From: Alteribacillus iranensis
GTDB lineage: Bacteria; Bacillota; Bacilli; Bacillales; Marinococcaceae
Assembly (NCBI RefSeq): GCF_900113025.1
Contig: NZ_FONT01000001.1
Span: 682,001 to 746,000, forward strand
Reading direction: 5' to 3'
Length of the DNA stretch: 64,000 nt
Shown here piece after piece: positions 42,389-51,584 of this stretch; positions within the stretch are counted from its first letter, which is position 1; the number at the start of each line of letters is the position of its first letter. Under the pieces are notes generated by a model. It saw nothing but the letters and a program-made list of their open reading frames with translations, ran no database searches and was not told the origin of the DNA. Made by a program: the position numbers and the translations under genes.

Positions 42389-42561
42389 AAGCACCTCTCC
42401 TTTTAATTCGGAATTCTATTGGCTGTAGCCGCATGTTATAAGCAGTGTCCGCCCCCTGCCCAGACATTGTATTTGGTTCAGTATTTCATTTATATGTTAG
42501 TTAACGTAGAAACATTAATATAAAATGTTCTTCCCACAAGTAGGAGTGTAGAATTTTTGCA

Positions 42562-42590
42562 TAAAAAAAGCTCCCGTACAAAACGGGAGC
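42562..42590 (-). terminator. Intrinsic terminator of sigG
   Basis: GCTCCCGT / ACGGGAGC (42570-42590) followed by seven T's on the minus strand, 5 nt after the sigG stop. Confidence 0.9.
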
Positions 42591-42595
42591 CATAC

Positions 42596-43387
42596 TCAAA
42601 CACTCGCTGTTCGATTCATTTGTTTGATTGCCGCTTTTTCCAGACGGGACACTTGGGCTTGCGATATACCAATTTCTTCAGCAACTTCCATTTGCGTTTT
42701 TCCTTGGAAAAATCTCATATCCAATATCATCTTTTCTCTGCTGCTTAGACGAACCATTGCTTCTTTCAATGCTAAATGATCCAACCATTTTCTATCCTGT
42801 TCTTTATCATCGCTAATCTGATCCATAACATAAATGGGGTCGCCGCCATCGTTATAAATTGGTTCAAATAAGGAAACAGGATCTTGAATGGCATCTAGAG
42901 CAAATACAACATCTTCTTTTGGCATATCCAGTTTAGCGGCTATCTCTTGGACAGTAGGTTCTTCTTCTCTCGATCGCTCGGCCATTAACTTGTCTCTCGC
43001 TTGGAGAGCTTTGTATGCTGTGTCCCGCAACGATCGCGACACACGGATAGGATTATTATCTCGTAAATACCTTCTTACTTCACCTATAATCATTGGTACC
43101 GCATACGTAGAAAATCGTACATTTTGAGATAAATCAAAGTTATCTATAGACTTCATTAACCCTATACAACCAACTTGAAATAAATCATCCATATGTTCTC
43201 CACGGTTATTGAAGCGCTGGATGACACTTAGCACAAGGCGGAGATTTCCATTTACTAGTGCCTCTCTTGCTGACTCATCACCTTTGTGCATGCGTTTAAA
43301 CAATTCTCTCATTTCCTGGTTTTTAAGGACGGGAAGTGTCGATGTATCCACACCACAAATTTCTACTTTGCTACGTGCCAATTCCAT
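42596..43387 (-). CDS. sigG: Sporulation sigma factor sigma-G
   Basis: A 263-residue late forespore sigma factor, nearly identical in pattern to B. subtilis SigG: ARSKVEICGVDTS at the start, LRLVLSVIQRFNNRGE (region 2.1), NVRFSTYAVPMIIGE (2.3), DPVSLFEPIYNDGGDPIYVMD, and a region 4.2 helix-turn-helix TQMEVAEEIGISQAQVSRLE. The 279-nt upstream region has a loose sigma-F-like pair (GCATA at 43465-43469 and GGGATGATA nearer the gene), compatible with sigma-F control. Order sigE-sigG is as in B. subtilis. Confidence 0.97.
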   Translation of the reverse strand: MELARSKVEICGVDTSTLPVLKNQEMRELFKRMHKGDESAREALVNGNLRLVLSVIQRFNNRGEHMDDLFQVGCIGLMKSIDNFDLSQNVRFSTYAVPMIIGEVRRYLRDNNPIRVSRSLRDTAYKALQARDKLMAERSREEEPTVQEIAAKLDMPKEDVVFALDAIQDPVSLFEPIYNDGGDPIYVMDQISDDKEQDRKWLDHLALKEAMVRLSSREKMILDMRFFQGKTQMEVAEEIGISQAQVSRLEKAAIKQMNRTASV

Positions 43388-43631
43388 TCCCTCCCAAGCA
43401 TAGATGTATGGGGACTTCCTTCAGTGGTTCTGGTGAAGTATCATCCCGCTTCTTAAGTACGTGTATGCTCAGTATGGTCCTTATAAAAAGAAATTATGCA
43501 GGAAGGGATGGCTGCACAGTTCTATGGAAACGAACACTTTATTAAAATAAAGAATGAAATGTAATTATTTCAAGGTGTCACAAAGAATGGCTTCTTAAAA
43601 AAAATTCATTAGTAAATTCTCCCATTCTTTA

Positions 43632-43660
43632 TAAAAAAAGAGAAACGCTAAAACGTTTCT
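43632..43660 (-). terminator. Intrinsic terminator of spoIIGA-sigE
   Basis: AGAAACG / CGTTTCT (43641-43660) on the minus strand with a following CTTTTTTT, immediately after the sigE stop. Confidence 0.85.
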
Positions 43661-43666
43661 TCCAAG

Positions 43667-44380
43667 TTACACCATTTTATTAAATTCTTTTTGTAAACGT
43701 TTAATGATTCTTTTTTCCAAACGAGAAATATATGATTGGGAAATTCCTAATAAGTCAGCGACATCTTTCTGAGTCTTCTCTTTCTTACCGGCCAAACCAA
43801 ATCTCATTTCCATGATTTGTTTTTCACGAGGATTTAAAGTTTCTAAAGCGCCTCTTAATAGATGACGGTCCACTTTTTCTTCAATTCCTCTCGTAATGAT
43901 GTCTTCTTCGGTCCCCAGGATATCAGACAACAAAAGCTCATTGCCATCCCAATCAATATTCAGAGGTTCATCAAAGGAGATTTCAGAGCGTATCTTATTT
44001 GTCCTTCTTAGATGCATCAGTATTTCGTTTTCGATACAACGAGAAGCATAAGTTGCTAATTTAATTTTCTTTTCAGGATTAAAAGTATTTACTGCTTTAA
44101 TAAGCCCAATCGTTCCAATGCTAATTAAATCTTCGATGTTAATGCCTGTGTTTTCGAATTTTCTAGCAATGTACACAACCAGTCTTAAATTTCTTTCTAT
44201 TAAAATCGATCTCGCTTCTTCATCCTCTTTCGGTAGCAAATTGATGAGATGAGCTTCTTCTTCTTTCGATAAAGGGGGCGGGAGTGCTTCACTGCCACCA
44301 ATATAATACAGTTCGTCCGGTTTGAAGCCGAGCTTCTTTAATAATTTCATCCAAAATAATTTAAGTTTTAATGTCAGCAA
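43667..44380 (-). CDS. sigE: Sporulation sigma factor pro-sigma-E
   Basis: A 237-residue mother-cell sigma factor. The first 25 or so residues form the membrane-binding pro-sequence ([15 protein letters not shown]), just before [14 protein letters not shown], where SpoIIGA cleaves in the family. Region 2 ([37 protein letters not shown]) and region 4 ([20 protein letters not shown]) are nearly identical to B. subtilis. The start is TTG 44380, with AAAGGAGG 8 nt before it. It follows spoIIGA by 25 nt. Confidence 0.97.
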   Translation of the reverse strand: MLTLKLKLFWMKLLKKLGFKPDELYYIGGSEALPPPLSKEEEAHLINLLPKEDEEARSILIERNLRLVVYIARKFENTGINIEDLISIGTIGLIKAVNTFNPEKKIKLATYASRCIENEILMHLRRTNKIRSEISFDEPLNIDWDGNELLLSDILGTEEDIITRGIEEKVDRHLLRGALETLNPREKQIMEMRFGLAGKKEKTQKDVADLLGISQSYISRLEKRIIKRLQKEFNKMV

Positions 44381-44405
44381 ACCGAAGACCTCCTTTACTT
44401 TGTAT

Positions 44406-45323
44406 TTATGCTGTAGCGTGTTTACTTGTCTCCAATGGATCGGAAGGAAATATCATCGTAAAATCATTGCTTGAAGAAAGTTGCCTCGTTTCAAGTCCCA
44501 CTAATATGGAATCAAAAGTACTAATTTCTTCATCTTCGACAGCTACTCGATCTGGTTTAAACGCCACCATCATTTTCATGTCCTGACCTGCTGAGCGATA
44601 GGGGATAAATCTCCACCTGTCTTTCCAATGGGTAATTTCACTTAATTGTTCTAAGCGATTATGATGGACAACTTCGTGTAAGGTTTCATATTCATCCATC
44701 GGCCAAATTTTCCGTAAATGAGATATCTGCATCACCATTACAGGCACTCGAGTAATGGGATCTTTTAACTCGTTTCCGGTATCAACTAAAGCTTTCCCTT
44801 CTAAACTCACTCCTTCTGCTTCGATGACAACATGAGCAAGCTTGGACATTTTTACTTTTCTTTTTTTAATAATAGAGTCTGTCCAATAAAAGATGAGCCA
44901 TATCCCGGGGATAGATAATACAATAAGTATTAGAGAAAAGCTGCTATACATGGATTGGACGTAATGAGAGATAGCAATATAGTGTTCCTGGATAGAGTAT
45001 CTCCACGTTTCCAGCGCAAGAATCGTTCCGGCGGCTAGAAAACTTGTCATATAAAACATAAAGACACTTTGAGCGAACATGTACAAGGATGAATAACCAA
45101 AGGCGAGCCAAACTAGAACAATTGTTAATAATGCTTTCCCGAAAGGGTGAAATAACCAACTTTCCCATGGCGTTAATACAAAAAAAATAGTGCATGAACC
45201 TAAAAGGGAAACAAACCACAATCTTTTTTTTGTTATCTTTCTTTTAAGGAGACGAGCGGTACCGGTTAACAATGTTACATGAATAATAAGATTGATCCCC
45301 CATAAAATATCTAGATAATATAT
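44406..45323 (-). CDS. spoIIGA: Pro-sigma-E processing peptidase SpoIIGA (apparent AUA start)
   Basis: A 305-residue protein with five N-terminal membrane helices and a C-terminal aspartic-protease-like domain. The catalytic Asp181 lies in [12 protein letters not shown], equivalent to Asp183 of B. subtilis. No ATG, GTG or TTG exists upstream of TTG 45272, but family homology ([13 protein letters not shown], like KIYLDVIWLLNF) extends 17 codons further to an ATA at 45321-45323. GGAGG lies exactly 8 nt before that ATA, and the resulting length matches the 309-aa relative. Starting at TTG 45272 would destroy the first membrane helix. I therefore infer initiation at AUA. It activates pro-sigma-E, encoded next. 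Confidence 0.88.
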   Translation of the reverse strand: MYYLDILWGINLIIHVTLLTGTARLLKRKITKKRLWFVSLLGSCTIFFVLTPWESWLFHPFGKALLTIVLVWLAFGYSSLYMFAQSVFMFYMTSFLAAGTILALETWRYSIQEHYIAISHYVQSMYSSFSLILIVLSIPGIWLIFYWTDSIIKKRKVKMSKLAHVVIEAEGVSLEGKALVDTGNELKDPITRVPVMVMQISHLRKIWPMDEYETLHEVVHHNRLEQLSEITHWKDRWRFIPYRSAGQDMKMMVAFKPDRVAVEDEEISTFDSILVGLETRQLSSSNDFTMIFPSDPLETSKHATA

Positions 45324-45356
45324 GTCAGCCCCCTCCCCCTACCTTTTCTTATTTTG

Positions 45357-45389
45357 ATTATATAGCTACTATATTTAAAAGTCTGTCAG
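45357..45389 (-). promoter_or_regulatory. Candidate spoIIG promoter with long spacer and nearby 0A-like boxes
   Basis: CTGACA (45384-45389), 21-bp spacer, TATAAT (45357-45362) on the minus strand. B. subtilis spoIIG has an unusual 22-bp spacer and needs phosphorylated Spo0A. Upstream, TTTTGTCGCA (45424-45433, plus strand) and TGTCGTC (minus strand, around 45443-45449) resemble 0A boxes (TGTCGAA). Confidence 0.5.
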
Positions 45390-45510
45390 TTCATGACAGC
45401 CTTTTCACTCTTCTTTTCAAAGATTTTGTCGCAAGAATCATTGACGACAGAATAACCAAACATTCTCATGTACGAGCAAATCAAAGAATGGGAAAAAAGG
45501 GAATAATCGT

Positions 45511-45642
45511 ATGACCGTGGGATTTTGCCAGACTATAATTGGTGAGGAATCGGAAAACATAACCGTGAGAGGAGGTGATTTTCTGAATATTGCTGTCTCA
45601 TGTGCCTTCCTTATTGGTGATGAATATAAATCGTGTGGTTAA
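45511..45642 (+). CDS. Doubtful small ORF, 43 aa, between spoIIGA and ftsZ
   Basis: ATG 45511 to TAA 45642, preceded by an AAGGGA about 8 nt upstream. The product begins MTVGFCQTIIGEESENITV and resembles nothing I recognise. It lies on the plus strand in the 438-nt gap between spoIIGA (promoter at 45357-45389) and the ftsZ terminator. The gap otherwise holds the spoIIG control region. It may be chance. Confidence 0.2.
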   Translation: MTVGFCQTIIGEESENITVRGGDFLNIAVSCAFLIGDEYKSCG

Positions 45643-45690
45643 AAACTTTCCATAAAGAGCCTAGTCATAGAAAAAGTCACATTAAAGAAA

Positions 45691-45727
45691 ACGCTCCCGG
45701 CTATCCATTTGATAAGCGGGAGCGTTT
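45691..45727 (-). terminator. Intrinsic terminator of ftsZ
   Basis: AACGCTCCCG / CGGGAGCGTT (45691-45700 with 45718-45727), followed by TTCTTTAA on the minus strand, 34 nt after the ftsZ stop. Confidence 0.85.
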
Positions 45728-45761
45728 CTCACTCTGATCGTTATAGTTATGCTTCGTTCAA

Positions 45762-46928
45762 TTATTGTCTTCTTCTTCTACGATTACGCAGAAAAGCTGG
45801 GATGTCTAGTGTATCAGCTGCCTCTTCTTGGACAGGAGCCTCACGTCTTGGTTCTTGTGGTTCTTCTTGAGGACGCTCCTGTGGTTGACTGATACGCCCA
45901 GTTGCATTGTTTTGTTGAGTTCTTCTCTGTTGAAGGCCGCCTTGACGAGGAGCAGGTCCAGCATTTTTATCCTCTGCGTCCTGAAAACCAGTAGCAATAA
46001 CAGTAACTACAATCTCGTCATCAAGGTTATCATTAATTACTGAACCAAAAATCATATTTACCTCTTCATCAGAGGCATCAGACACAATTTCAGCAGCCTC
46101 ATGCACCTCAAATAAACTTAAGTTGCTGCCGCCTGTAATATTCATCAGAACACCTTGAGCCCCGTCTACAGATGTCTCTAAAAGAGGACTAGAGATTGCT
46201 TTCTTTGCGGCTTCCGCGGCTCTGTTCTCACCTGTAGCGATACCAATCCCCATTAAAGCGGAACCTTTTTCACTCATGATTGTTTTCACGTCCGCAAAGT
46301 CGAGGTTAATAAGCCCAGGGACTGCAATTAAGTCGGAAATACCTTGCACACCTTGACGCAATACGTTATCCGCCTCACGAAACGCCTCCAACATAGGAGT
46401 ACTTTTATCAACAATTTCCAGAAGACGGTCATTAGGTATGACAATTAAAGTATCTACTTTGTCTTTTAACGCTGTAATACCGGATGCCGCTTGTGTAGAG
46501 CGTTTACGGCCTTCAAATGTAAACGGACGAGTGACAACACCTACTGTCAAAGCACCGATTTCTTTTGCAACTTCTGCAATAACCGGTGCTGCACCTGTGC
46601 CGGTTCCGCCTCCCATTCCTGCTGTGATAAAGACCATATCGGCACCTGTCAATGCTTCCTCTAACTGTTCTCTACTCTCTTCTGCTGCTTTCTTTCCTAT
46701 ATCCGGATTTGCTCCTGCACCTAGTCCACGTGTTAATTTACCACCAAGCTGTAATTTTGTTTCTGCATCTGATAGCTGCAAGGCTTGTGCATCGGTATTA
46801 ACTGCTATGAATTCAACGCCTTGGAGGCCGTTTTCGATCATGCGGTTGACAGCATTCGATCCACCGCCTCCTACGCCTATTACCTTAATTTGCGCTAACT
46901 GATCCATATCCATTTCGAATTCCAACAT
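45762..46928 (-). CDS. ftsZ: Cell division GTPase FtsZ
   Basis: A 388-residue tubulin homologue. The N-terminal [17 protein letters not shown], the tubulin signature [10 protein letters not shown] and T7 loop [11 protein letters not shown] are intact. A Gln/Glu/Arg-rich linker of about 60 residues leads to the C-terminal peptide [16 protein letters not shown], which binds FtsA, SepF and EzrA. It forms the Z ring. It lies 93 nt from ftsA, with a terminator-like hairpin in that gap. Confidence 0.97.
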   Translation of the reverse strand: MLEFEMDMDQLAQIKVIGVGGGGSNAVNRMIENGLQGVEFIAVNTDAQALQLSDAETKLQLGGKLTRGLGAGANPDIGKKAAEESREQLEEALTGADMVFITAGMGGGTGTGAAPVIAEVAKEIGALTVGVVTRPFTFEGRKRSTQAASGITALKDKVDTLIVIPNDRLLEIVDKSTPMLEAFREADNVLRQGVQGISDLIAVPGLINLDFADVKTIMSEKGSALMGIGIATGENRAAEAAKKAISSPLLETSVDGAQGVLMNITGGSNLSLFEVHEAAEIVSDASDEEVNMIFGSVINDNLDDEIVVTVIATGFQDAEDKNAGPAPRQGGLQQRRTQQNNATGRISQPQERPQEEPQEPRREAPVQEEAADTLDIPAFLRNRRRRRQ

Positions 46929-46994
46929 TAAAGGTCCTCCCTAATTCTTCAAGTCTATCGCTTCATTTGTCGTTTTGACACATTGAAAATGAAA

Positions 46995-47023
46995 AGGTCC
47001 TGCGTTCATTCAGCACAGAACCT
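46995..47023 (-). terminator. Terminator-like hairpin between ftsA and ftsZ
   Basis: AGGTTCTG / CAGGACCT (8 bp with one G-U) on the minus strand, followed by TTTTCATTTTC. It overlaps the ftsA stop codon and could trim read-through into ftsZ. Confidence 0.45.
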
Positions 47024-48308
47024 ATTCAAAAAAGACTTTAAAAAAGTTTTTGACTTTCTTTTTCATACCAGGTCCGTCTTGTTTCTTCTCTCTCTTAGGT
47101 TGTGTGTCCTCTTTGAGAGACTCATTATTTTCATTTTTCTTCACTGGCGCTACAGCTGCTGCCGCCTCTCTGCTTTGAATTTTCACATTTTGGTTAGCAA
47201 ATTCAATAAGCCCGATACCTGTAGTATATATAGGCTCGCGTACACCAATATAATCTGGCACCGCCATGCGGACGTTATGACGCAAAACGTCCCGAGCAAG
47301 TTCCAATGTACCGGGAATCATTATAGAGCCACCAGTTAATACAAAGCCGCCCGGCAAGTCAGAAAAGCCCAGTCTATGTACTTCACTAGCTGCCATTTCA
47401 AAAATTTCTTCCATACGTGGTTCAATAACATGAGCAATTTCATATTGAGTGTATTCTTCCGGCTCTTCACTGCCAATTGTTTGAATTTCAAAAAGAACTT
47501 CATCTGATGCTTCATCAATAAAAGCGTGACCATGTTCTTTCTTAATTCGTTCTGCTTCTTCCATGGTAGTACGAAGGCCAACTGAAATGTCATTCGTAAT
47601 ATGGTCTCCCCCGATAGTTAACACGGACATCGCTTTCATCGTCCCGTTTTGAAAAACAGATACAGTCGATGAGCCGCCGCCAATATCTACTAATGCCACC
47701 CCTAATGACTTTTCATCTTTAGAGACAGCAACACTCCCTGCTGCTAATGGCTGCAGACAGATATCAGCCACAGCCAACCCAGCCTTCTCTACACATCTAA
47801 GCAGATTATGTAAAGCAGTTTTTGCACCTGTAATGATAGTGCCTTCCATTTCAAGACGTACTCCTAACATGCCGCGCGGATCATTAATTTCATCTAGCCC
47901 ATCCACAATAAATTGGTGGGGAATGACGTCAATAATTTCTCTTTCCGGCGGGATAGGCATAACTTGAGCAGCATCCATCACTCGCTCTATATCTTCATCT
48001 CTAATTTCTCTATCAGCACTTGAAACAGCAACGACCCCGCTGCAAAACTGCATATCAATATGGTTACCGTTCACCCCGACAACCACTTGTTCCACATCAA
48101 GGCCTACCATCCGCTCAGCCTCAGTCACAGCTTCACGAATGGATTTTACTGTTTCATCGATATCTACAATCGCTCCTTTTTTTAAACCGGTAGAGGGGGC
48201 ATTCCCCACACCCATTACTTTTAAGGAGCCTCCGGACATATCTCCAATTATAACACGAACGCCGGACGTACCGATATCAAGGCTGACGTATATTTCATCG
48301 CTGTTCAT
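47022..48308 (-). CDS. ftsA: Cell division protein FtsA
   Basis: A 428-residue actin-like ATPase. The phosphate-1 loop is SLDIGTSGVRVI, the phosphate-2 loop VALVDIGGGSSTVS, and GGFVLTGGSIMIPG binds adenosine. A C-terminal amphipathic helix (KKKVKNFFKVFFE) anchors it to the membrane after a variable linker. It tethers FtsZ. It is preceded by a 361-nt region without a gene. Confidence 0.97.
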   Translation of the reverse strand: MNSDEIYVSLDIGTSGVRVIIGDMSGGSLKVMGVGNAPSTGLKKGAIVDIDETVKSIREAVTEAERMVGLDVEQVVVGVNGNHIDMQFCSGVVAVSSADREIRDEDIERVMDAAQVMPIPPEREIIDVIPHQFIVDGLDEINDPRGMLGVRLEMEGTIITGAKTALHNLLRCVEKAGLAVADICLQPLAAGSVAVSKDEKSLGVALVDIGGGSSTVSVFQNGTMKAMSVLTIGGDHITNDISVGLRTTMEEAERIKKEHGHAFIDEASDEVLFEIQTIGSEEPEEYTQYEIAHVIEPRMEEIFEMAASEVHRLGFSDLPGGFVLTGGSIMIPGTLELARDVLRHNVRMAVPDYIGVREPIYTTGIGLIEFANQNVKIQSREAAAAVAPVKKNENNESLKEDTQPKREKKQDGPGMKKKVKNFFKVFFE

Positions 48309-48669
48309 ATAGTGGCACCTCCCGTTGTAGGTCTCTACTGCATCTATTGTTTTTACTCTATTACTTCATCTACTTTCATCTTAGCATGGGTAAGTATGGA
48401 GTAGTAGAGTAAAAAGCAATTCATAGATTACGATTATTTTTCAATACAATTACAACTTCCACATTTGTTTCATTTTCCCTTTTAAAGTCAGTAAATAAAT
48501 TGGTAGTTAGTTATATCTAGTCTACACTACCTTCTCATTGTAGAAAAGCTAAAGTTCCTATAGGGTGACTTAAGTTTTCACACAAGAAAGAGAATTCGTA
48601 TACTCATAACTTCAAATTCGTGCACGTTCACAAATGACAGCCAGGTTCTCTATTATTAGCTTATTACTT
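48309..48669 (-). promoter_or_regulatory. 361-nt gene-free region upstream of ftsA with a long inverted repeat
   Basis: B. subtilis has small genes (sbp, ylxX, ylxW) here; I see none. The region probably holds the ftsAZ promoters. Its clearest feature is an inverted repeat with 16-nt arms at 48350-48365 and 48400-48415 (TTTTTACTCTA and TACT matched, one mismatch) around a 34-nt loop. The loop contains an extended -10-like TGCTAAGAT (48378-48386, minus strand). No sigma-H promoter could be named with confidence. Confidence 0.5.
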
Positions 48670-49464
48670 TTACTGAGCTTGCTCTACTTCTGCCGGTAAC
48701 CTCTCTTCGACTTCTTCTTCCTCCCAGGATTCAAAGTAAGCACTCATTTTCATATGAAGAACACCAGGGGTATCCGGGTTGATTTCCCTGGATATAGCAG
48801 GGTAAGACCCCATATTCTCTGCAAAATCATTCACATAAGTAACAACTTCAATTCCATCATTCATATACAAGAACAGTTCATTTTCTTCTTCGTTTTCAGG
48901 AAGATAATGAACTTCGGAAATCCGATTCAGAATACCATCGCCTAACTTACTCAATTCATTAGTAAACGCTTCAAGCTTGGAAGAGTCGTTAAAGTTTTTT
49001 AATACCGGGGCGTCAGCTGACAGGCTTCCTGTACTGATAGCATTCAATACAGTTCCGTTTTGAAGAACCGGCACATAACGATCTCCATCCTCCACATAAG
49101 CAATTCGTTCATGCTCCGTGACGTGAATTTCTACGGTCGATGGGAGATTTCGATCGACCGAAACTTCTTTGATTTCATCAAGTTCTGCGATATGTGACTC
49201 CGCTTCTGAGATCTCCAGCTGCCACATGCTTGTCCCTGTCTGAATCATGCTGGTATCGATAATCTTCTTATCTTCTACTAATTGCGATCCTTCCACCGTA
49301 ATATTTCTCACATGGCTGAGGGGGGATTGGAAATAAACAACGAGAAGAATAAGAATAAAAAAGATGGAAAGATATGTAATGAGTCGTCGGTTTGTTTTCT
49401 TTCGACGTTTTTCTTTCAGGGCAGGTATATGATCCTCCGCTTTTACTATTTTGTCATCCGGCAT
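48670..49464 (-). CDS. divIB: Cell division protein DivIB (FtsQ)
   Basis: A 264-residue bitopic membrane protein, same size as B. subtilis DivIB. A basic cytosolic start (KEKRRKKTNRR) is followed by one membrane helix (LITYLSIFFILILLVVYF), a POTRA domain (VRNITVEGSQLVEDKKII) and a beta domain, with an acidic C-terminal tail. It works with FtsL and DivIC in septal wall synthesis. Confidence 0.95.
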   Translation of the reverse strand: MPDDKIVKAEDHIPALKEKRRKKTNRRLITYLSIFFILILLVVYFQSPLSHVRNITVEGSQLVEDKKIIDTSMIQTGTSMWQLEISEAESHIAELDEIKEVSVDRNLPSTVEIHVTEHERIAYVEDGDRYVPVLQNGTVLNAISTGSLSADAPVLKNFNDSSKLEAFTNELSKLGDGILNRISEVHYLPENEEENELFLYMNDGIEVVTYVNDFAENMGSYPAISREINPDTPGVLHMKMSAYFESWEEEEVEERLPAEVEQAQ

Positions 49465-49541
49465 CTTTTTTACCCTCCAATCCCCAGGACAATTATGTTT
49501 ATAACTAATAAGGAAGGCTGCGGGCCCATGTATGCTGGGCC

Positions 49542-50450
49542 CTAGTCATGCCTGTTCACAATTTCTACTTCTGTTCTCATCTCAACATTATATAATCGTC
49601 TGATTGTTTCCTTCACGTGATTTATTATTGCTAACACATCGGAAGCTTTAGCCTCTCCAAGGTTCACAATAAAATTACTATGCATCTCGGATATTTGCGC
49701 ATCGCCTACCCGGTATCCTTTCAGACCTGCCTTTTCTATTAACGCTCCCGCGTGATCAGGTAATGGATTACGGAACACACTTCCGGCGCAAGGTCTGTTC
49801 CACGGTTGTGTTTCACGACGGTATCGTTTATGTTTCTGCATCTCTTCCATTATTGCTTTTTTATCACCTGGTTTTAGTTGAAGTTTGGCTTCCACACAAA
49901 TCCCTTTTTCTTTTTGAAGTCGGGAAGTTCGATAGGAAAAGTCCATATCCTCTTTATTAATCCATTCGAGCCTTCCGTCTGGAAAAAGTACATGTGCCTC
50001 TTTAAGGATGTTTGCCATCTCTGAACCGTGAGCGCCTGCATTCATGAACACAGCACCGCCTACAGTTCCAGGGATCCCGCCTGCAAATTCCAATCCAGAC
50101 AGACCTTGTTTACTAATGACATTGGCAAGTTTTATAAAAGAATAACCAGCTCCCACACGTACGAAGTCTCCGTCTTGTTCAAGGTGGCTTACGTTCGGTC
50201 CTAACTTGATGACCGCTCCTTCAATTCCGGCGTCATCTACGAGTAAATTAGAACCTCTGCCAATCGCCCGCCAAGGCAGATGATGCCTGGTAATAATGTT
50301 CATTGTTTTTTTAAGCCCATCAATTCCATCCGGTTCTATAAATATATCTGCGGGACCGCCAATTTTCCACATTGTATGTTTGGACAACGGTTCCGATCCC
50401 AACACTTTTCCTACATTCTCATTTTCAAGTTCACGTATAATTTCTCTCAT
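49542..50450 (-). CDS. murB: UDP-N-acetylenolpyruvoylglucosamine reductase
   Basis: A 302-residue FAD enzyme with KHTMWKIGGPADIF, GRGSNLLVDD, GGIPGTVGGAVFMNAGAHG and the catalytic Ser in CAGSVFRNP. It makes UDP-MurNAc. It lies between murG and divIB as in B. subtilis. A GC-rich hairpin (GGGCCC arms, 49519-49540) follows its stop. Confidence 0.97.
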   Translation of the reverse strand: MREIIRELENENVGKVLGSEPLSKHTMWKIGGPADIFIEPDGIDGLKKTMNIITRHHLPWRAIGRGSNLLVDDAGIEGAVIKLGPNVSHLEQDGDFVRVGAGYSFIKLANVISKQGLSGLEFAGGIPGTVGGAVFMNAGAHGSEMANILKEAHVLFPDGRLEWINKEDMDFSYRTSRLQKEKGICVEAKLQLKPGDKKAIMEEMQKHKRYRRETQPWNRPCAGSVFRNPLPDHAGALIEKAGLKGYRVGDAQISEMHSNFIVNLGEAKASDVLAIINHVKETIRRLYNVEMRTEVEIVNRHD

Positions 50451-50457
50451 CTTCCCC

Positions 50458-51567
50458 TTATTCCCTCCTTTTTGCCGGTTTTACCAAGCCTTTCATTAAA
50501 CGATACAAGTCTTCCGCCGCTTCCGGAGCGGCCAACTGCAAGGATGCTTGATGCATTTCTTCCCATTTCTTTGGATCCTTTAAAATTTCATCAATATCAC
50601 TTAGTAAGGAATTTGAGTTTACATCTTTTTCTTTTCGTAGAATAGCTGCTCCGTTGTCACTAAGCATTCGTGCATTTTTTTCTTGGTGATTGTTAGTAAC
50701 ATAAGGACTTGGTATTAAAATAGCAGGTAATCCCAGTGCTGTGATTTCCGCTAAAGTCGTTGCACCTGCTCTTGTGACAATTAAATCTGTATGGTATAAA
50801 ACAGCAGGCATATCATGAATAAACGGTTGTATCACTACATTAGCTGGATTACCAGCCTTTTTTACTTCCTTCATTACTTTATCATAATGAACCGATCCTG
50901 TTATATACAAAAATTGCCAATCTTTAACGGCAACTTCGTCTAATGAGGTTAAAAATGCGTCATTAATTGGCTTCGCCCCTCGACTGCCACCTACGATAAC
51001 AACTGTTTTTCGCCTTGTAGCCAATCCCAAATCAGGTAATGGATTCAACGGCTTTTTTCCTGCCACTTCCGAAGCTCGTGGGTTGCCGGTCACTTTTACT
51101 TTGTCAGCAGGAAAGTAAGCAGCCGATTCCGGAAATGATACCGCTACTTTGTTCACGTATCGGCTTAAAAACTTATTTGTTAATCCCGGAACACTATTTT
51201 GCTCGTGAATTAATGAAGGTATGCCGAGTTTTGAGGCAGCAAAGACAACTGGTCCTGCTACATAACCACCGGTACCGATGACAACGTCGGCATCAAATTG
51301 TTTTATTATTTTCTTCGCTTTTTGAACACCTCTTAAAAATTTCCAAACCGTTTTCATATTATGCAGGGAAATTTTTCGTTTAAACCCACTGATCTCAATC
51401 GTATCAAACGGTATACCTGCTCTTGGAACAATGCCGCTTTCAAGACCATTTTTTGTTCCTATATATAAAAATTCACTCTCTGGATGAGCTTTTTGAATTT
51501 CATGAATAAGAGCGAGAGCGGGGTAAATATGACCACCTGTCCCGCCTCCTGTGACGATAATTTTCAT
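50458..51567 (-). CDS. murG: Lipid II synthase MurG (GlcNAc transferase)
   Basis: A 369-residue GT-B glycosyltransferase with [13 protein letters not shown] at the start, [36 protein letters not shown] and a C-terminal [14 protein letters not shown] 51567 is the start: GGGAGG lies just before it. The frame stays open 64 codons further upstream into spoVE, but that part is not MurG-like. Confidence 0.97.
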   Translation of the reverse strand: MKIIVTGGGTGGHIYPALALIHEIQKAHPESEFLYIGTKNGLESGIVPRAGIPFDTIEISGFKRKISLHNMKTVWKFLRGVQKAKKIIKQFDADVVIGTGGYVAGPVVFAASKLGIPSLIHEQNSVPGLTNKFLSRYVNKVAVSFPESAAYFPADKVKVTGNPRASEVAGKKPLNPLPDLGLATRRKTVVIVGGSRGAKPINDAFLTSLDEVAVKDWQFLYITGSVHYDKVMKEVKKAGNPANVVIQPFIHDMPAVLYHTDLIVTRAGATTLAEITALGLPAILIPSPYVTNNHQEKNARMLSDNGAAILRKEKDVNSNSLLSDIDEILKDPKKWEEMHQASLQLAAPEAAEDLYRLMKGLVKPAKRRE

Positions 51568-51584
51568 AGTGTCCTCCCAAATGC

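Noticed and set aside
45290-45305. Suspected frameshift near the start of spoIIGA
   Set aside because: On first reading the C-run seemed to have four bases; it has five (45297-45301), and the frame is continuous. The odd point is the start codon, not a shift.
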